From the NCBI GenBank assembly GCA_964575185.1, contig CAZNPW010000014.1:1-58800 (forward strand): a DNA stretch of 58,800 nt. Reading direction: 5' to 3'. The translations under genes were made by a program, and so were the position numbers. Positions 51,658 through 58,800 of this stretch are shown one piece after another. This DNA is from CAZNPW01 sp964575185. Its GTDB lineage: Bacteria; Pseudomonadota; Alphaproteobacteria; Rhodobacterales; Rhodobacteraceae. The notes beneath the pieces were generated by a model, which had not been told where the DNA came from, searched no databases, and saw only the letters and a program-made list of their open reading frames with translations. Positions within the stretch are counted from its first letter, which is position 1, and every line of letters begins with the position of its first letter.

Positions 51658-52758
51658 ATGGCCGACCGCGACGACTACGCCCTCGTCTCCCAGCATGTGC
51701 CCGAGGTCCCCGCCCCCGACCTCCCCTACCGCCCGCCCCAGCCGCGGCAGCCGCACCGAATCGCGCTCGTCGGCGCGGGCGGCATCGCGCCCGCCCACCT
51801 CGACGCCTACCGCGCCCAGGGCTGGGACGTCGCCGCGATCCTGTCGCGCGACCCCGCCAGGGCCCGCGCCCTGCGCGACGAGTTCTTCCCGCAGGCCGAC
51901 GTCCCGGCGGACTACGCGGCCCTCCTCGCCCGGCCCGACATCGACATCCTCGACCTCACTCCCCACCCCGAGGCACGCGTCCCGCTGGTCGAGGCCGCCC
52001 TCCGCGCGGGCAAGCACGTCCTGTCGCAGAAACCCTTCGTCACCGACCTCGACACCGGCGAACGCCTCGCGGCCCTCGCCCGCGCGCAGCGCGTGCAGCT
52101 CGCCGTCAACCAGAACGGCCGCTGGGCCCCGCACATGGCCTGGATGCGCGCGGCGGTGCGGGCGGGCCTCGTGGGCCAGGTCACGGGGGTGCACTGCACG
52201 CTCGCCTGGGACCACCGCTGGATCCGCGGCACCGCCTTCGCGACGATGGAGGACGTGGTCCTCTTCGACTTCGGCGTCCACTGGTTCGACTTCGTGACGA
52301 GCGTCCTGCCCCGCCCGGCGCTGCGCGTGACGGCGCAGGCGATCCGCGCGCCGGGGTCGGGGATGGCGGTGCCGATGCTCGCCGCCGCGATGCTCGACTT
52401 CGGCGACGCGCAGGCGAGCCTCACCTTCGACGCCGCCACCCCCTTCGGCGCGCAGGACCGCACCATCATCACCGGCACCCTCGGCACGCTCGTCTCCGAA
52501 GGCCCCGACCTCGGCCGGCAGCAGGTCGCCCTCCATACCGAGGCCGGGGTCGCCCGCCCGGTCCTGCAGGGCCAGTGGTTCAACGACGGCTTCGCCGGCG
52601 CGATGGGCGAACTCATGTGCGCCGTCGAACAGGACCGCGCGCCCGAGAACGACGCGGCGGGCAACCTCCTCACCCTCGCCCACGCCTTCGCCGCGCTGCA
52701 ATCGGCGCGCACCGGCCTGCCGGTCGCCCCGGGCAGCGTCCGGCAGCGCGCCGGTTAG
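51658..52758 (+). CDS. Gfo/Idh/MocA oxidoreductase (second)
   Basis: A 366-aa member with a leader of about 35 residues, then Rossmann GAGGIAPAHLDAYRAQGW, the motif SQKPFVTDLDTGERLA (QKP instead of EKP) and AVNQNGRWAPHMAWMR. VLFDFGVHWFDFVTSV marks the catalytic domain. Two such enzymes in tandem often act on successive or reverse steps (3-keto or inosose chemistry). It completes the locus that shares its divergent promoter with SDR-RpiR-SDR-epimerase-ABC. Confidence 0.89.
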   Translation: MADRDDYALVSQHVPEVPAPDLPYRPPQPRQPHRIALVGAGGIAPAHLDAYRAQGWDVAAILSRDPARARALRDEFFPQADVPADYAALLARPDIDILDLTPHPEARVPLVEAALRAGKHVLSQKPFVTDLDTGERLAALARAQRVQLAVNQNGRWAPHMAWMRAAVRAGLVGQVTGVHCTLAWDHRWIRGTAFATMEDVVLFDFGVHWFDFVTSVLPRPALRVTAQAIRAPGSGMAVPMLAAAMLDFGDAQASLTFDAATPFGAQDRTIITGTLGTLVSEGPDLGRQQVALHTEAGVARPVLQGQWFNDGFAGAMGELMCAVEQDRAPENDAAGNLLTLAHAFAALQSARTGLPVAPGSVRQRAG

Positions 52759-52880
52759 GGGTTGCCGCACGCCCCCGCCCATGCGACGCTCCAGGCGCGG
52801 CACCATGCTGCATTCCCCGAAAGCCGGATCCGATGACCGCCCGCGACAGCGCCGGTCCGCTCGGACCAAGGACAGGTGAC

Positions 52881-53426
52881 ATGGACGACCTGATCGCCCG
52901 TGCGCAGGCCTTCGCGACACGGGCCCATGCGGGCCAGGTGCGCAAGGATGCCGCACGGACCCCCTACATCACCCACCCGGCCGATGTCGCGGCCCGCGTC
53001 GCCGCGATGGGCGGCACGCCGCAGGCCATCGCCGCCGCCTGGCTGCACGACACGGTGGAAGACTGCGACGTGGCCGCCGCCACGCTCGCCGCCGCCTTCG
53101 GTGACGCCGTGGCGGGCATCGTCGCCGAACTGACCGACGACAAGGGCCTGTCGCGCCTGGAACGCAAGCGCCGCCAGGTCGCCAGCGCCACGGGCAAGTC
53201 GCCCCAGGCCGCGCTGGTCAAGCTCGCCGACAATCGCGCCAACCTCGCCGCGATCCGCGACGCGCCGCCCGACTGGGACCCCGCGCGCCAGATGGCCTAT
53301 GTCGACTGGGCCGAGGCGGTCGTGTCGCGCCTGCCGCTGCCCGATGCGCTGCGCCAGGATTTCCGCGACCAGGCCGACGCGCTGCGCGGCGTCATCGCCG
53401 CCCGCGATACCGAACCCGAAAGCTGA
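52881..53426 (+). CDS. HD-domain phosphohydrolase, RelA/SpoT-hydrolase-like
   Basis: A 181-aa one-domain HD protein. The arrangement AHAGQVRKD, PYITHPADVA (His32), AAWLHDTVEDC (His56-Asp57) and KLADNRANL matches the (p)ppGpp hydrolase half of RelA/SpoT, as in the small alarmone hydrolase Mesh1 group. No synthetase domain is present. Hydrolysis of (p)ppGpp or a related nucleotide is inferred. The ATG at 52881 follows GGACAGGTG; an in-frame ATG at 52833 would add 16 residues. Confidence 0.82.
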   Translation: MDDLIARAQAFATRAHAGQVRKDAARTPYITHPADVAARVAAMGGTPQAIAAAWLHDTVEDCDVAAATLAAAFGDAVAGIVAELTDDKGLSRLERKRRQVASATGKSPQAALVKLADNRANLAAIRDAPPDWDPARQMAYVDWAEAVVSRLPLPDALRQDFRDQADALRGVIAARDTEPES

Positions 53427-53445
53427 CGTGCCCCCGCGCGCGCCT

Positions 53446-53482
53446 CCCCTCTCCCGCGGGAGAGGGGATGGGGGAGAGGGCC
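53446..53482. repeat. third copy of the CCCTCTCCCGCGGGAGAGGG element
   Basis: The 22-base palindrome (53446-53467) plus ATGGGGGAGAGGGCC arm is identical, over about 45 bases from GCGCCT onward, to the copy at 36572-36609. Again it lies between convergent genes, 19 bases after the HD-gene stop. Confidence 0.8.
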
Positions 53483-53498
53483 GGGGATCGGCCCCGCC

Positions 53499-54479
53499 TC
53501 AGGCCCGCGCCCGCCGCCCGCCGCGGCGGCCGCCCGCGGCCTGGGTCGCCGCGGCGCTCGCCTCGGCGAAACTCGCACCCCCCTCGACCGCCTCGATCAC
53601 CTTGGAGAACCGGATCCACTCGCCGCCGTTGGCATCGTGGTTCATCAGGAAGTTGGCGGCCCGGATCGCCTCCATCTCCTGCTGGCGCACCGGGTTCATG
53701 ATCGCGGAGGTCATCCCCGCGCAGATCGCCATCGGCAGGAAGGCCCCGTTGATCCCGTGCCGGTGCGGCAGGCCGAAGCTGATGTTGGACGCCCCGCAGG
53801 TCGTGTTGACGCCGAGCTCGTCCCGCAGCCGCCGCACCAGCGCAAAGACCTGCTGCCCGGCGCTCGCCATCGCCCCCACCGGCATCACCAGCGGGTCCAC
53901 CACGATGTCATGCGCCGCAATGCCGTGATCCGCCGCCCGCTGCACGATCTTCTTCGCCACCGCGAAGCGCACGTCGGGGTCGGGCGAGATCCCCGTGTCG
54001 TCGTTGGAAATCGCCACCACCGGCACGTTGTACTTCTTCACCAGCGGCAGGACCATCTCCAGCCGCTCCTCCTCGCCGGTGACGCTGTTCAGGAGCGGCC
54101 GCCCCTCGCAGGCGATCAGCCCCGCCTCCAGCGCGCCCGGCACCGACGAATCGATGCACAGCGGCACGTCGACCACCCCCTGCACGCAGGCGATCAGCGC
54201 CGTCATCAGGGGCGGCTCGACGAAGTTGTTGTCGGCATAGCGCGGATCGGCGGCCATGCGGTTGGTGAAGACGGCGCCACTGTTCACGTCCAGCACCATC
54301 GCCCCGCAGGCGACCTGCTCCAGCGCGTCCTTGATGACCGTCTCGAAGTTGTCGGCCTCCAGCTCCGCGGCCAGCTTCTTGCGCCCCGTGGGGTTGATCC
54401 GCTCGCCGATCACGCAGAACGGCTCATCGAACCCGATGACGACGGTTTTCGTTTTGCTTTCAATGACGGTACGCGTCAT
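53499..54479 (-). CDS. methyltetrahydrofolate:corrinoid methyltransferase family protein
   Basis: A 326-aa pterin-binding TIM barrel (dihydropteroate-synthase superfamily, MeTr/AcsE branch). It shows FCVIGERINPTGRKKL, MVLDVNSGA, LCIDSSVPGALEAGL, LLNSVTGEEER, VAISNDDTG, DIVVDPLVMPVGA and GASNISFGLPHR. The Asn/Asp pattern is that of methyl-THF methyltransferases rather than folate synthesis. Transfers a methyl between THF and a corrinoid protein. It follows the MetF-like gene with an ATGA overlap. An Arg/Gly-rich tail (GGRRGGRRARA) is unusual. Confidence 0.88.
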   Translation of the reverse strand: MTRTVIESKTKTVVIGFDEPFCVIGERINPTGRKKLAAELEADNFETVIKDALEQVACGAMVLDVNSGAVFTNRMAADPRYADNNFVEPPLMTALIACVQGVVDVPLCIDSSVPGALEAGLIACEGRPLLNSVTGEEERLEMVLPLVKKYNVPVVAISNDDTGISPDPDVRFAVAKKIVQRAADHGIAAHDIVVDPLVMPVGAMASAGQQVFALVRRLRDELGVNTTCGASNISFGLPHRHGINGAFLPMAICAGMTSAIMNPVRQQEMEAIRAANFLMNHDANGGEWIRFSKVIEAVEGGASFAEASAAATQAAGGRRGGRRARA

Positions 54480-55369
54480 TCCTCACCCTTTGCATGAAGG
54501 CGCAGCCACTCCGCGCTGGTCTGGATCCCGCCGAGCGGGAAGATGTGGACCGATTCGATCCCGAAGCCCGGGTTGCGCGCCTTGTGCGCGGCAAGCTCGG
54601 CCAGGAACCCCGTCGGCTCGTAAGGCAGCAGCAGCTTCGTCACGTCCATCGCCCGCTTCTGCAGCACGCGCAAGCTCGGCCCGACCCCGCAGGCGATCGC
54701 GAACTTGAGCAGAGTCTGCAGCTTCGCCGGACCCGCGGTGCCGATGTGGACGGGCAGGTTCACCCCCTCGGCGCGCAGCCGGTCGACCCAGGCGATCACC
54801 GGCCCGGCCTCGAAACAGAACTGCGTCGCCATCGCCATCCGCGCGTCGGTCCGCTCGGCAAAGGCCGACTTCCACTTCGCGGCCTGCATCACCATCCGGT
54901 CGCTGCCGTCGGGGTCGATGTCGCGGTTGCCCTCCGGGTGCCCCGCCACATGCAGCCGCTCGAACCCGTCGAAGGCCCCCGATTCCAGAAGCTGCATCGC
55001 GCTGTCGTAGTCCCCCGCCGGGGTCGACACGCCGCCGCCCAAGAGCAGCGCCTGCTTCACGTCCGCCTCGCCGCGGTAGCGCGCCACCCAGTCGATCAGG
55101 GTCGCCCGGTCGTGGATGATCCGCGCCGGGAAGTGCGGCATCACCGGAAACCCCTCCCGGTGCAGCCGCGCCGCGGTCGCCACCATGTCGCCGATCGGCG
55201 TGCCCTCGATATGGGCGATGTAAACGCGCGTGCCCGGGGGCAGAAGCGCACGGAAATCCGCGATCTTCTCGGCCGTCCGCGGCATCACCTCGATCGAGAA
55301 GCCCTGCAGGAAGGCCACAAGGTCCGACGGCGCCTGCGCCTCGCGCCTCAGGGAAAACAGCGCCATCAT
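54476..55369 (-). CDS. MetF-like methylenetetrahydrofolate reductase
   Basis: A 297-aa flavin TIM-barrel protein of the 5,10-methylene-THF reductase family. It shows FSIEVMPRTAEKI (MetF-type SFEFxPPKT position), VYIAHIEGTPIGDMV, VKQALLLGGG, AGHPEGNRDID and MATQFCFEAG. Interconverts methylene- and methyl-THF. Next to a methyl-THF:corrinoid transferase it likely runs in the oxidising direction, passing substrate-derived methyl groups into C1 oxidation; this is inferred. The ATG at 55369 overlaps the upstream stop (ATGA). Confidence 0.87.
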   Translation of the reverse strand: MMALFSLRREAQAPSDLVAFLQGFSIEVMPRTAEKIADFRALLPPGTRVYIAHIEGTPIGDMVATAARLHREGFPVMPHFPARIIHDRATLIDWVARYRGEADVKQALLLGGGVSTPAGDYDSAMQLLESGAFDGFERLHVAGHPEGNRDIDPDGSDRMVMQAAKWKSAFAERTDARMAMATQFCFEAGPVIAWVDRLRAEGVNLPVHIGTAGPAKLQTLLKFAIACGVGPSLRVLQKRAMDVTKLLLPYEPTGFLAELAAHKARNPGFGIESVHIFPLGGIQTSAEWLRLHAKGEE

Positions 55370-55662
55370 GCCCACCCGTCGTTGTCGATCAACGCCTTCA
55401 GCCGCGCCGCATCATGCCCGGCCTCCAGCCGCGCGGCCTCGACTGCCGCGACCTCGGCCGGCGCGCCCGGCACCTCGTAGGGGGGCGCCTTGCGCCACTC
55501 GGCCAGGTAGGCGTCGCTGTCGCGCGCGCCGACCTTCATCGCGCAGCGGTCGATCGCCTGCTCGAACCGTTCGTGCAGCTTGACCTTCGCGCCGCCGCGC
55601 CCGCGCCCGACGATGACCTGCGCCGGAATGTCGCGCCACCACACGACCGTGACCTCTGCCAT
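55366..55662 (-). CDS. virulence-factor-family small protein (PF13769-like)
   Basis: A 98-aa protein starting MAEVTVVWWRDIPAQVIVGR, then GAKVKLHERFEQAIDRCAMK and DAYLAEWRK. It resembles the short Virulence_fact family. The family label comes from other bacteria and says little; in Rhodobacterales I recall it next to folate/corrinoid methyl-transfer genes, as here. It may be a small accessory subunit. The ATG at 55662 was chosen; in-frame codons up to 55809 are not protein-like. It is the first gene of the three-gene operon. Confidence 0.78.
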   Translation of the reverse strand: MAEVTVVWWRDIPAQVIVGRGRGGAKVKLHERFEQAIDRCAMKVGARDSDAYLAEWRKAPPYEVPGAPAEVAAVEAARLEAGHDAARLKALIDNDGWA

Positions 55663-55705
55663 GATTCCCCGCTGCTGCCCGTGCCGCCAAGAAGGCGTAA
55701 ACGCG

Positions 55706-55732
55706 CGACATGCCATGTCGGATTTCGACATG
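55706..55732. promoter_or_regulatory. CGACATG palindrome plus third half-site, candidate operator
   Basis: CGACATGCCATGTCG (55706-55720) is a perfect palindrome about one central base. A further CGACATG (55726-55732) follows six bases on. The block is 44 bases before the start of the folate cluster, in the 234-base gap shared with ppx. The same heptamer occurs twice upstream of the MttB-like gene. Confidence 0.5.
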
Positions 55733-55896
55733 ATCGCCGCCACTTGCGACGGGGCCTGTCTAGCGCGTCGCGGAACGGGCCGCGCCTTCATAATCCGCAC
55801 CAGGATCATGACCCATATTCATCATCACCGCCCGACTTGTCACCGGCGCGCCCCGGGGCTAGGCTCGATGCAACCGTGAAGTAGGGGGCGTATCAC

Positions 55897-57009
55897 ATGG
55901 CGCCCGGGCGTCCTGTGGGGCAGGACGCGATCCCTGTGGCGACCGCCGCCCAGGTCGAACCGTCCGCGCCCCAGACGCCAAGGCCGGCGCCGCTCTACGC
56001 CGCGCTCGACCTTGGCACGAACAGTTGCCGGATGCTGATCGCCGCCCCCCGCGGCGGGCAGTTCGACGTCGTGGACAGCTTTTCCAAGACCGTCCAGCTC
56101 GGCGCGGGGCTCGAGGCCTCGGGTCGCCTGTCGCGCGCCTCGATGGCCCGCACCATCGCCGCGCTGCGCATCTGCGCCAAGAAGCTCGACCGCCACGGCG
56201 TCCGCCGGATGCGCCTCGTCGCGACCGAGGCCTGCCGCCGCGCCCGCAACGCGCGCGAGTTCCTGCGCCAGGTCCGCCGCGAGACCGGCCTCGCGCTGGA
56301 AATCATCGCGCCCGAGGACGAGGCGCGGCTCGCCGTCATCTCCTGCGCGCCCCTCGTCAACGCCACGACCGAACAGCTCCTCGTCGTCGACATCGGCGGC
56401 GGCTCGACCGAACTCGTCTGGATCGACCTCGCCGCCGTCCCCCCCGACGCGCGGCCGGCCGCGATCATGGCGCTGCGCCGCGGCTTCGACGCCTCCCCGG
56501 CCCGCGTGGTCGACTGGATCAGCGTGCCGCTCGGCGTCGCGACGCTGAAGGACCAGTTCATCGACGTCGAGGACGACGGCGCCCGCTTCGCGCTGATGTC
56601 CTGGTTCTTCGAGGAAAACCTCGCGAGTTTCAGCCCCTACAACGCCACCGCCCCGCGCGACGGCTTCCAGATCATCGGCACCTCGGGCACGATCACCACG
56701 GTCGCCGCGTCCTTCCTGAACCTGCGCCGCTACGACCGCGCCAAGGTCGACGGGCTGACGATGACCTCGGCCCAGATCGACAGCGTGATCCGCGAATACC
56801 TGACGCTCGGCCCCGACGGCCGCCGCACCGACCCCCGGATCGGCCGCGACCGCCACGCGCTCATCATGTCGGGCGCGGCGATCCTGCAGGCGCTGATGCG
56901 CATCTGGCCGACCGACCGCCTGTCGGTCGCCGACCGCGGCCTGCGCGAAGGGCTGCTCTACGCCCTGATGAGCGAGGACGGCCTGCCGGTCGAAGGAATC
57001 CTGTCATGA
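55897..57009 (+). CDS. Ppx/GppA exopolyphosphatase family protein
   Basis: A 370-aa ASKHA-fold phosphatase acting on polyphosphate or pppGpp. A variable N-terminal tail (1-30) precedes phosphate-1 motif ALDLGTNSCRMLI. TEACRRARN, VDIGGGSTEL (phosphate 2 region) and IGTSGTITTVAA follow. It lacks the C-terminal HD extension of E. coli Ppx, so it is the short form. It is coupled to rlmE by ATGA, a common alphaproteobacterial pairing. With ppk2 elsewhere in the window it could balance polyphosphate. Confidence 0.9.
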   Translation: MAPGRPVGQDAIPVATAAQVEPSAPQTPRPAPLYAALDLGTNSCRMLIAAPRGGQFDVVDSFSKTVQLGAGLEASGRLSRASMARTIAALRICAKKLDRHGVRRMRLVATEACRRARNAREFLRQVRRETGLALEIIAPEDEARLAVISCAPLVNATTEQLLVVDIGGGSTELVWIDLAAVPPDARPAAIMALRRGFDASPARVVDWISVPLGVATLKDQFIDVEDDGARFALMSWFFEENLASFSPYNATAPRDGFQIIGTSGTITTVAASFLNLRRYDRAKVDGLTMTSAQIDSVIREYLTLGPDGRRTDPRIGRDRHALIMSGAAILQALMRIWPTDRLSVADRGLREGLLYALMSEDGLPVEGILS

Positions 57010-57713
57010 ACAGCGGCCGCGGCGAGCGCGACCTGCGCGTGCGGGTGAAGACGGCCCGGGGCCGCACGGTCAGCTCGACCGCCTGGCTCGAACGCCAGCT
57101 GAACGACCCCTACGTCGCGCGCGCGAAGAAGGAAGGCTACCGGGGCAGGGCGGCCTTCAAGATCATGGAGCTCGACGACCGGTTCGGCTTCCTGAAGCCC
57201 GGCGCCCGCGTGGTCGACCTCGGTGCCGCCCCCGGCGGCTGGAGCCAGGTGGCCGTCGCGCGCGTCAACGCGCTGGGGGCGAACCCGAAGAAACCCGTGG
57301 GCAGCGTCCTCGGCATCGACCTGCAGGAGGTGGAGCCGATTCCCGGCGCGCCGCAGCATGTGCTCGACTTCCTCGGCGACGGCGCGGATGCGCAGGTCAG
57401 GGCCTGGCTCGGCGGCCCCGCCGACGTGGTGATGTCCGACATGGCCGCCGCGGCCAGCGGCCACAAGGGCACCGACCACCTGCGGATCATCGCGCTGTGC
57501 GAGGCCGCGGCGGATTTCGCGATGGACGTGCTGACCCCCGGCGGCACCTTCGTCGCCAAGGTCCTGGCGGGCGGCGCGGAGGGGGAGCTTCAGGCGACGC
57601 TGAAACGCGCCTTCACGAAGGTCGCGAACGTCAAGCCGCCATCATCGCGCGCCGACAGTTCCGAGAAGTTCGTGGTCGCGACGGGCTTCCGCGGCAGGCC
57701 CGACGGCGGATAG
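57006..57713 (+). CDS. rlmE: 23S rRNA (uridine-2'-O)-methyltransferase RlmE/FtsJ
   Basis: A 235-aa SAM-dependent methyltransferase that makes Um2552 in 23S rRNA. The catalytic tetrad Lys52, Asp145, Lys185 and Glu220 is visible (FKIMEL, MSDMAA, AKVLAG, SSEKF). The SAM-binding VDLGAAPGGWSQV is at 70-82. The N-terminal 25 basic residues are typical. The ATG overlaps the ppx stop. Three hairpins follow the TAG. Confidence 0.95.
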   Translation: MNSGRGERDLRVRVKTARGRTVSSTAWLERQLNDPYVARAKKEGYRGRAAFKIMELDDRFGFLKPGARVVDLGAAPGGWSQVAVARVNALGANPKKPVGSVLGIDLQEVEPIPGAPQHVLDFLGDGADAQVRAWLGGPADVVMSDMAAAASGHKGTDHLRIIALCEAAADFAMDVLTPGGTFVAKVLAGGAEGELQATLKRAFTKVANVKPPSSRADSSEKFVVATGFRGRPDGG

Positions 57714-57779
57714 CGGAGTTTTCCAAAACTCCGCACCGATTTCTTCAAGAAATCGGTCCGGTTCCTTCAAAGGAACCGG
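57713..57779. terminator. three back-to-back hairpins after rlmE
   Basis: Three perfect inverted repeats abut: 57713-57734 (GCGGAGTTTT/AAAACTCCGC), 57735-57757 (ACCGATTTCTT/AAGAAATCGGT) and 57758-57779 (CCGGTTCCTT/AAGGAACCGG). They have loops of one or two bases on paper. They fill the gap between the rlmE stop and the convergent DUF882 stop. Each is AT-rich at its tip and GC-rich at its base, as a terminator in either direction would be. Confidence 0.75.
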
Positions 57780-57783
57780 GGCC

Positions 57784-58347
57784 TCACCCGCCCCAGCTTC
57801 GCACCGGCCCGCAGTCCATGTGCACGAAGTTCGACCGCGAATACCGCCCCACGCCGCCGGCCCCGCAGGCCTCGGCCGCGCGCGCCATCTGGCCGACCGA
57901 CCGGGATTTCAGCCGCAGGTCCGCCGCCTGGCCCTTCATGTGCAGCGAGTTGCGCGCGACGCCCGCGGATTGCGACCGCAGCATGGCGTTGGTGCGCGGG
58001 CTGCGATAGCCCGACAGCAGCATGTAGGGTTCGGTCACGTCCATCAGGCGGTGCGACGCCGCCATGATGTCGACGTTGCGGGGGTCGACCGACTTGACGT
58101 CGCCCGACCGCCAGTCGCGCATGAAGTGGCTGATCTCGGCGAAGACTTCCGGGATATACTCGCCCTCCACCCAGTAGATGGTGTCGATGCTTTCGCCCGT
58201 GCGGCCCGAATACATGCGGATCCTGCGGATGTCGCCCGCGCCGCGCAGCAGGCTGAAGGCGTTGGAATAGGTGGGTGCCGCCACCACGGCCGTCGCGGCG
58301 AAGATGCCGAAAAGGCCGCGCCGTGTCATCGCAGGTGTCATCGCCAT
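57784..58347 (-). CDS. DUF882/YcbK-family peptidase-like protein with Tat signal
   Basis: A 187-aa exported protein. The Tat signal is MTRRGLFGIFAATAVVAAP, ending near SNAFS. The mature part is the DUF882/M15-like fold: RIRMYSGRTGESIDTIYWV, MLLSGYRSPRTNAMLR, NSLHMKGQAADLRL (His/Asp zinc ligands) and FVHMDCGPVRSWGG (His). All metal ligands are present, so L,D- or D,D-peptidase activity on peptidoglycan is possible. Starts at 58341 and 58329 are also in frame. Confidence 0.87.
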   Translation of the reverse strand: MAMTPAMTRRGLFGIFAATAVVAAPTYSNAFSLLRGAGDIRRIRMYSGRTGESIDTIYWVEGEYIPEVFAEISHFMRDWRSGDVKSVDPRNVDIMAASHRLMDVTEPYMLLSGYRSPRTNAMLRSQSAGVARNSLHMKGQAADLRLKSRSVGQMARAAEACGAGGVGRYSRSNFVHMDCGPVRSWGG

Positions 58348-58800
58348 AGCTTCGCCCGTCCCCCGGCTGGTCATTCTGCCGCCTGTCCGACGGTCAGGTT
58401 TTTGCCACTTCCCCAAGTGTGGGAACGGTATGGCAGAACTCGAATCGAAGCCCAAGACCTGATTGCCGGATGCCGGGCAGGCTGCCACGCATCGGCAAAT
58501 TTTTGCTGAACGGGTAAAACGCGACGGATCGTTTGCCGCCTGCCGTGCGTTGCGCCCGCCCCTTGCGCGGAACGCCGCGCAGGCGGCCGCAGTGCCGGGG
58601 GCGGTCGCCATGATTCGGGCGGCGTCGACAGGACGGCGCGGGTCGGGACAGGGGATGCCGCCCGCCCGTCCCGCCCCGCCCGTCCCGCCCGTAACGTCGG
58701 CGCGGAACGACCTTGCGCGGCCGGGGCCGAAAGGCGTCCCGTGCCGCGCGTCGGCGCACCGCACCGACGGGCCGCGTTGACGGGCCGCGGCACCTGCGGC
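58348..58800. other. 453-base stretch without a supported gene
   Basis: The region upstream of the DUF882 gene must contain its promoter (toward the left). CTTCCCCAAGTGTGGGAACG near 58409-58430 is an imperfect inverted repeat. Open frames here are Arg/Pro/Ala-rich on both strands and do not look like proteins. The rest is GC-rich with no recognisable feature; a gene may begin beyond the window. Confidence 0.5.

Overview
The window is one continuous stretch of very GC-rich bacterial chromosome. Gene content and order point to an alphaproteobacterium of the Rhodobacterales/Rhodobacteraceae group. Indicators are the SPOR-nagZ-scpA-scpB block, an M23 peptidase overlapping a bactofilin gene, DUF6456 and DUF6477 genes placed divergently, a TakP-type TRAP transporter, and intergenic elements of the TCATCTT..AAATA type. 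Genes are packed head to tail with many 4-base ATGA or GTGA stop/start overlaps. Several starts are GTG or TTG. I saw no tRNA, rRNA, CRISPR array, insertion sequence or prophage, so the region looks like core chromosome with a few accessory catabolic blocks.

Layout. 1-2963 (+): end of a SPOR-domain gene, nagZ, scpA, scpB. 2985-7469 (-): penicillin-acylase-like hydrolase, then a mesaconyl-C4-CoA hydratase (meh) and a mesaconyl-CoA C1:C4 CoA transferase (mct), a pair known from the 3-hydroxypropionate bicycle. 7560-9693 (+): beta-hydroxyacid dehydrogenase, AlkA-like glycosylase, carboxylesterase. 9754-14033 (-): queA and a large AsmA/DUF3971 protein. 14124-18508 (+): Bcp peroxiredoxin, M23 peptidase, bactofilin, an MFS exporter and an unrecognised 105-aa protein. 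18505-20991 (-): prfB, a 72-aa RTX-repeat protein, lipA. 21131-23338 (+): katG. 23400-26531: DUF6456 (-) and DUF6477 (+) around a regulatory region with a perfect DnaA box, then an MttB-family methyltransferase (-). 26820-33158 (-): a long run FadL-like porin, EamA permease, P-loop ATPase, metA, Tat-type hydrolase, ppk2, tetR. 33393-36484 (+): TakP-like TRAP transporter. 36618-40554 (-): glmU, glmS, a PNPOx-like protein and an AlkD fragment. 40640-42514: gph, a 55-aa membrane protein, hpt, and a COQ10/RatA-like gene.

42719-52758 is a carbohydrate uptake and catabolism locus: a four-gene ABC importer, a TIM-barrel epimerase, two SDR dehydrogenases, an RpiR regulator and, divergently, two Gfo/Idh/MocA oxidoreductases. 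This is the most likely place for an undescribed pathway; the substrate cannot be read from the sequence. 52881-53426 is an HD hydrolase. 53499-55662 (-) is a folate one-carbon cluster: small virulence-factor-family protein, MetF-like reductase, methyl-THF methyltransferase. It could work with the MttB-like protein 27 kb away. The right end holds ppx/gppA, rlmE and a DUF882 protein.

Intergenic DNA is informative. There are three copies of a strong palindrome, a family of AAATA-CCCC elements at gene ends, three back-to-back hairpins after rlmE, and candidate operators near the RpiR gene and in front of both methyl-transfer loci. All family calls come from reading motifs and recalling families; no database search was run.
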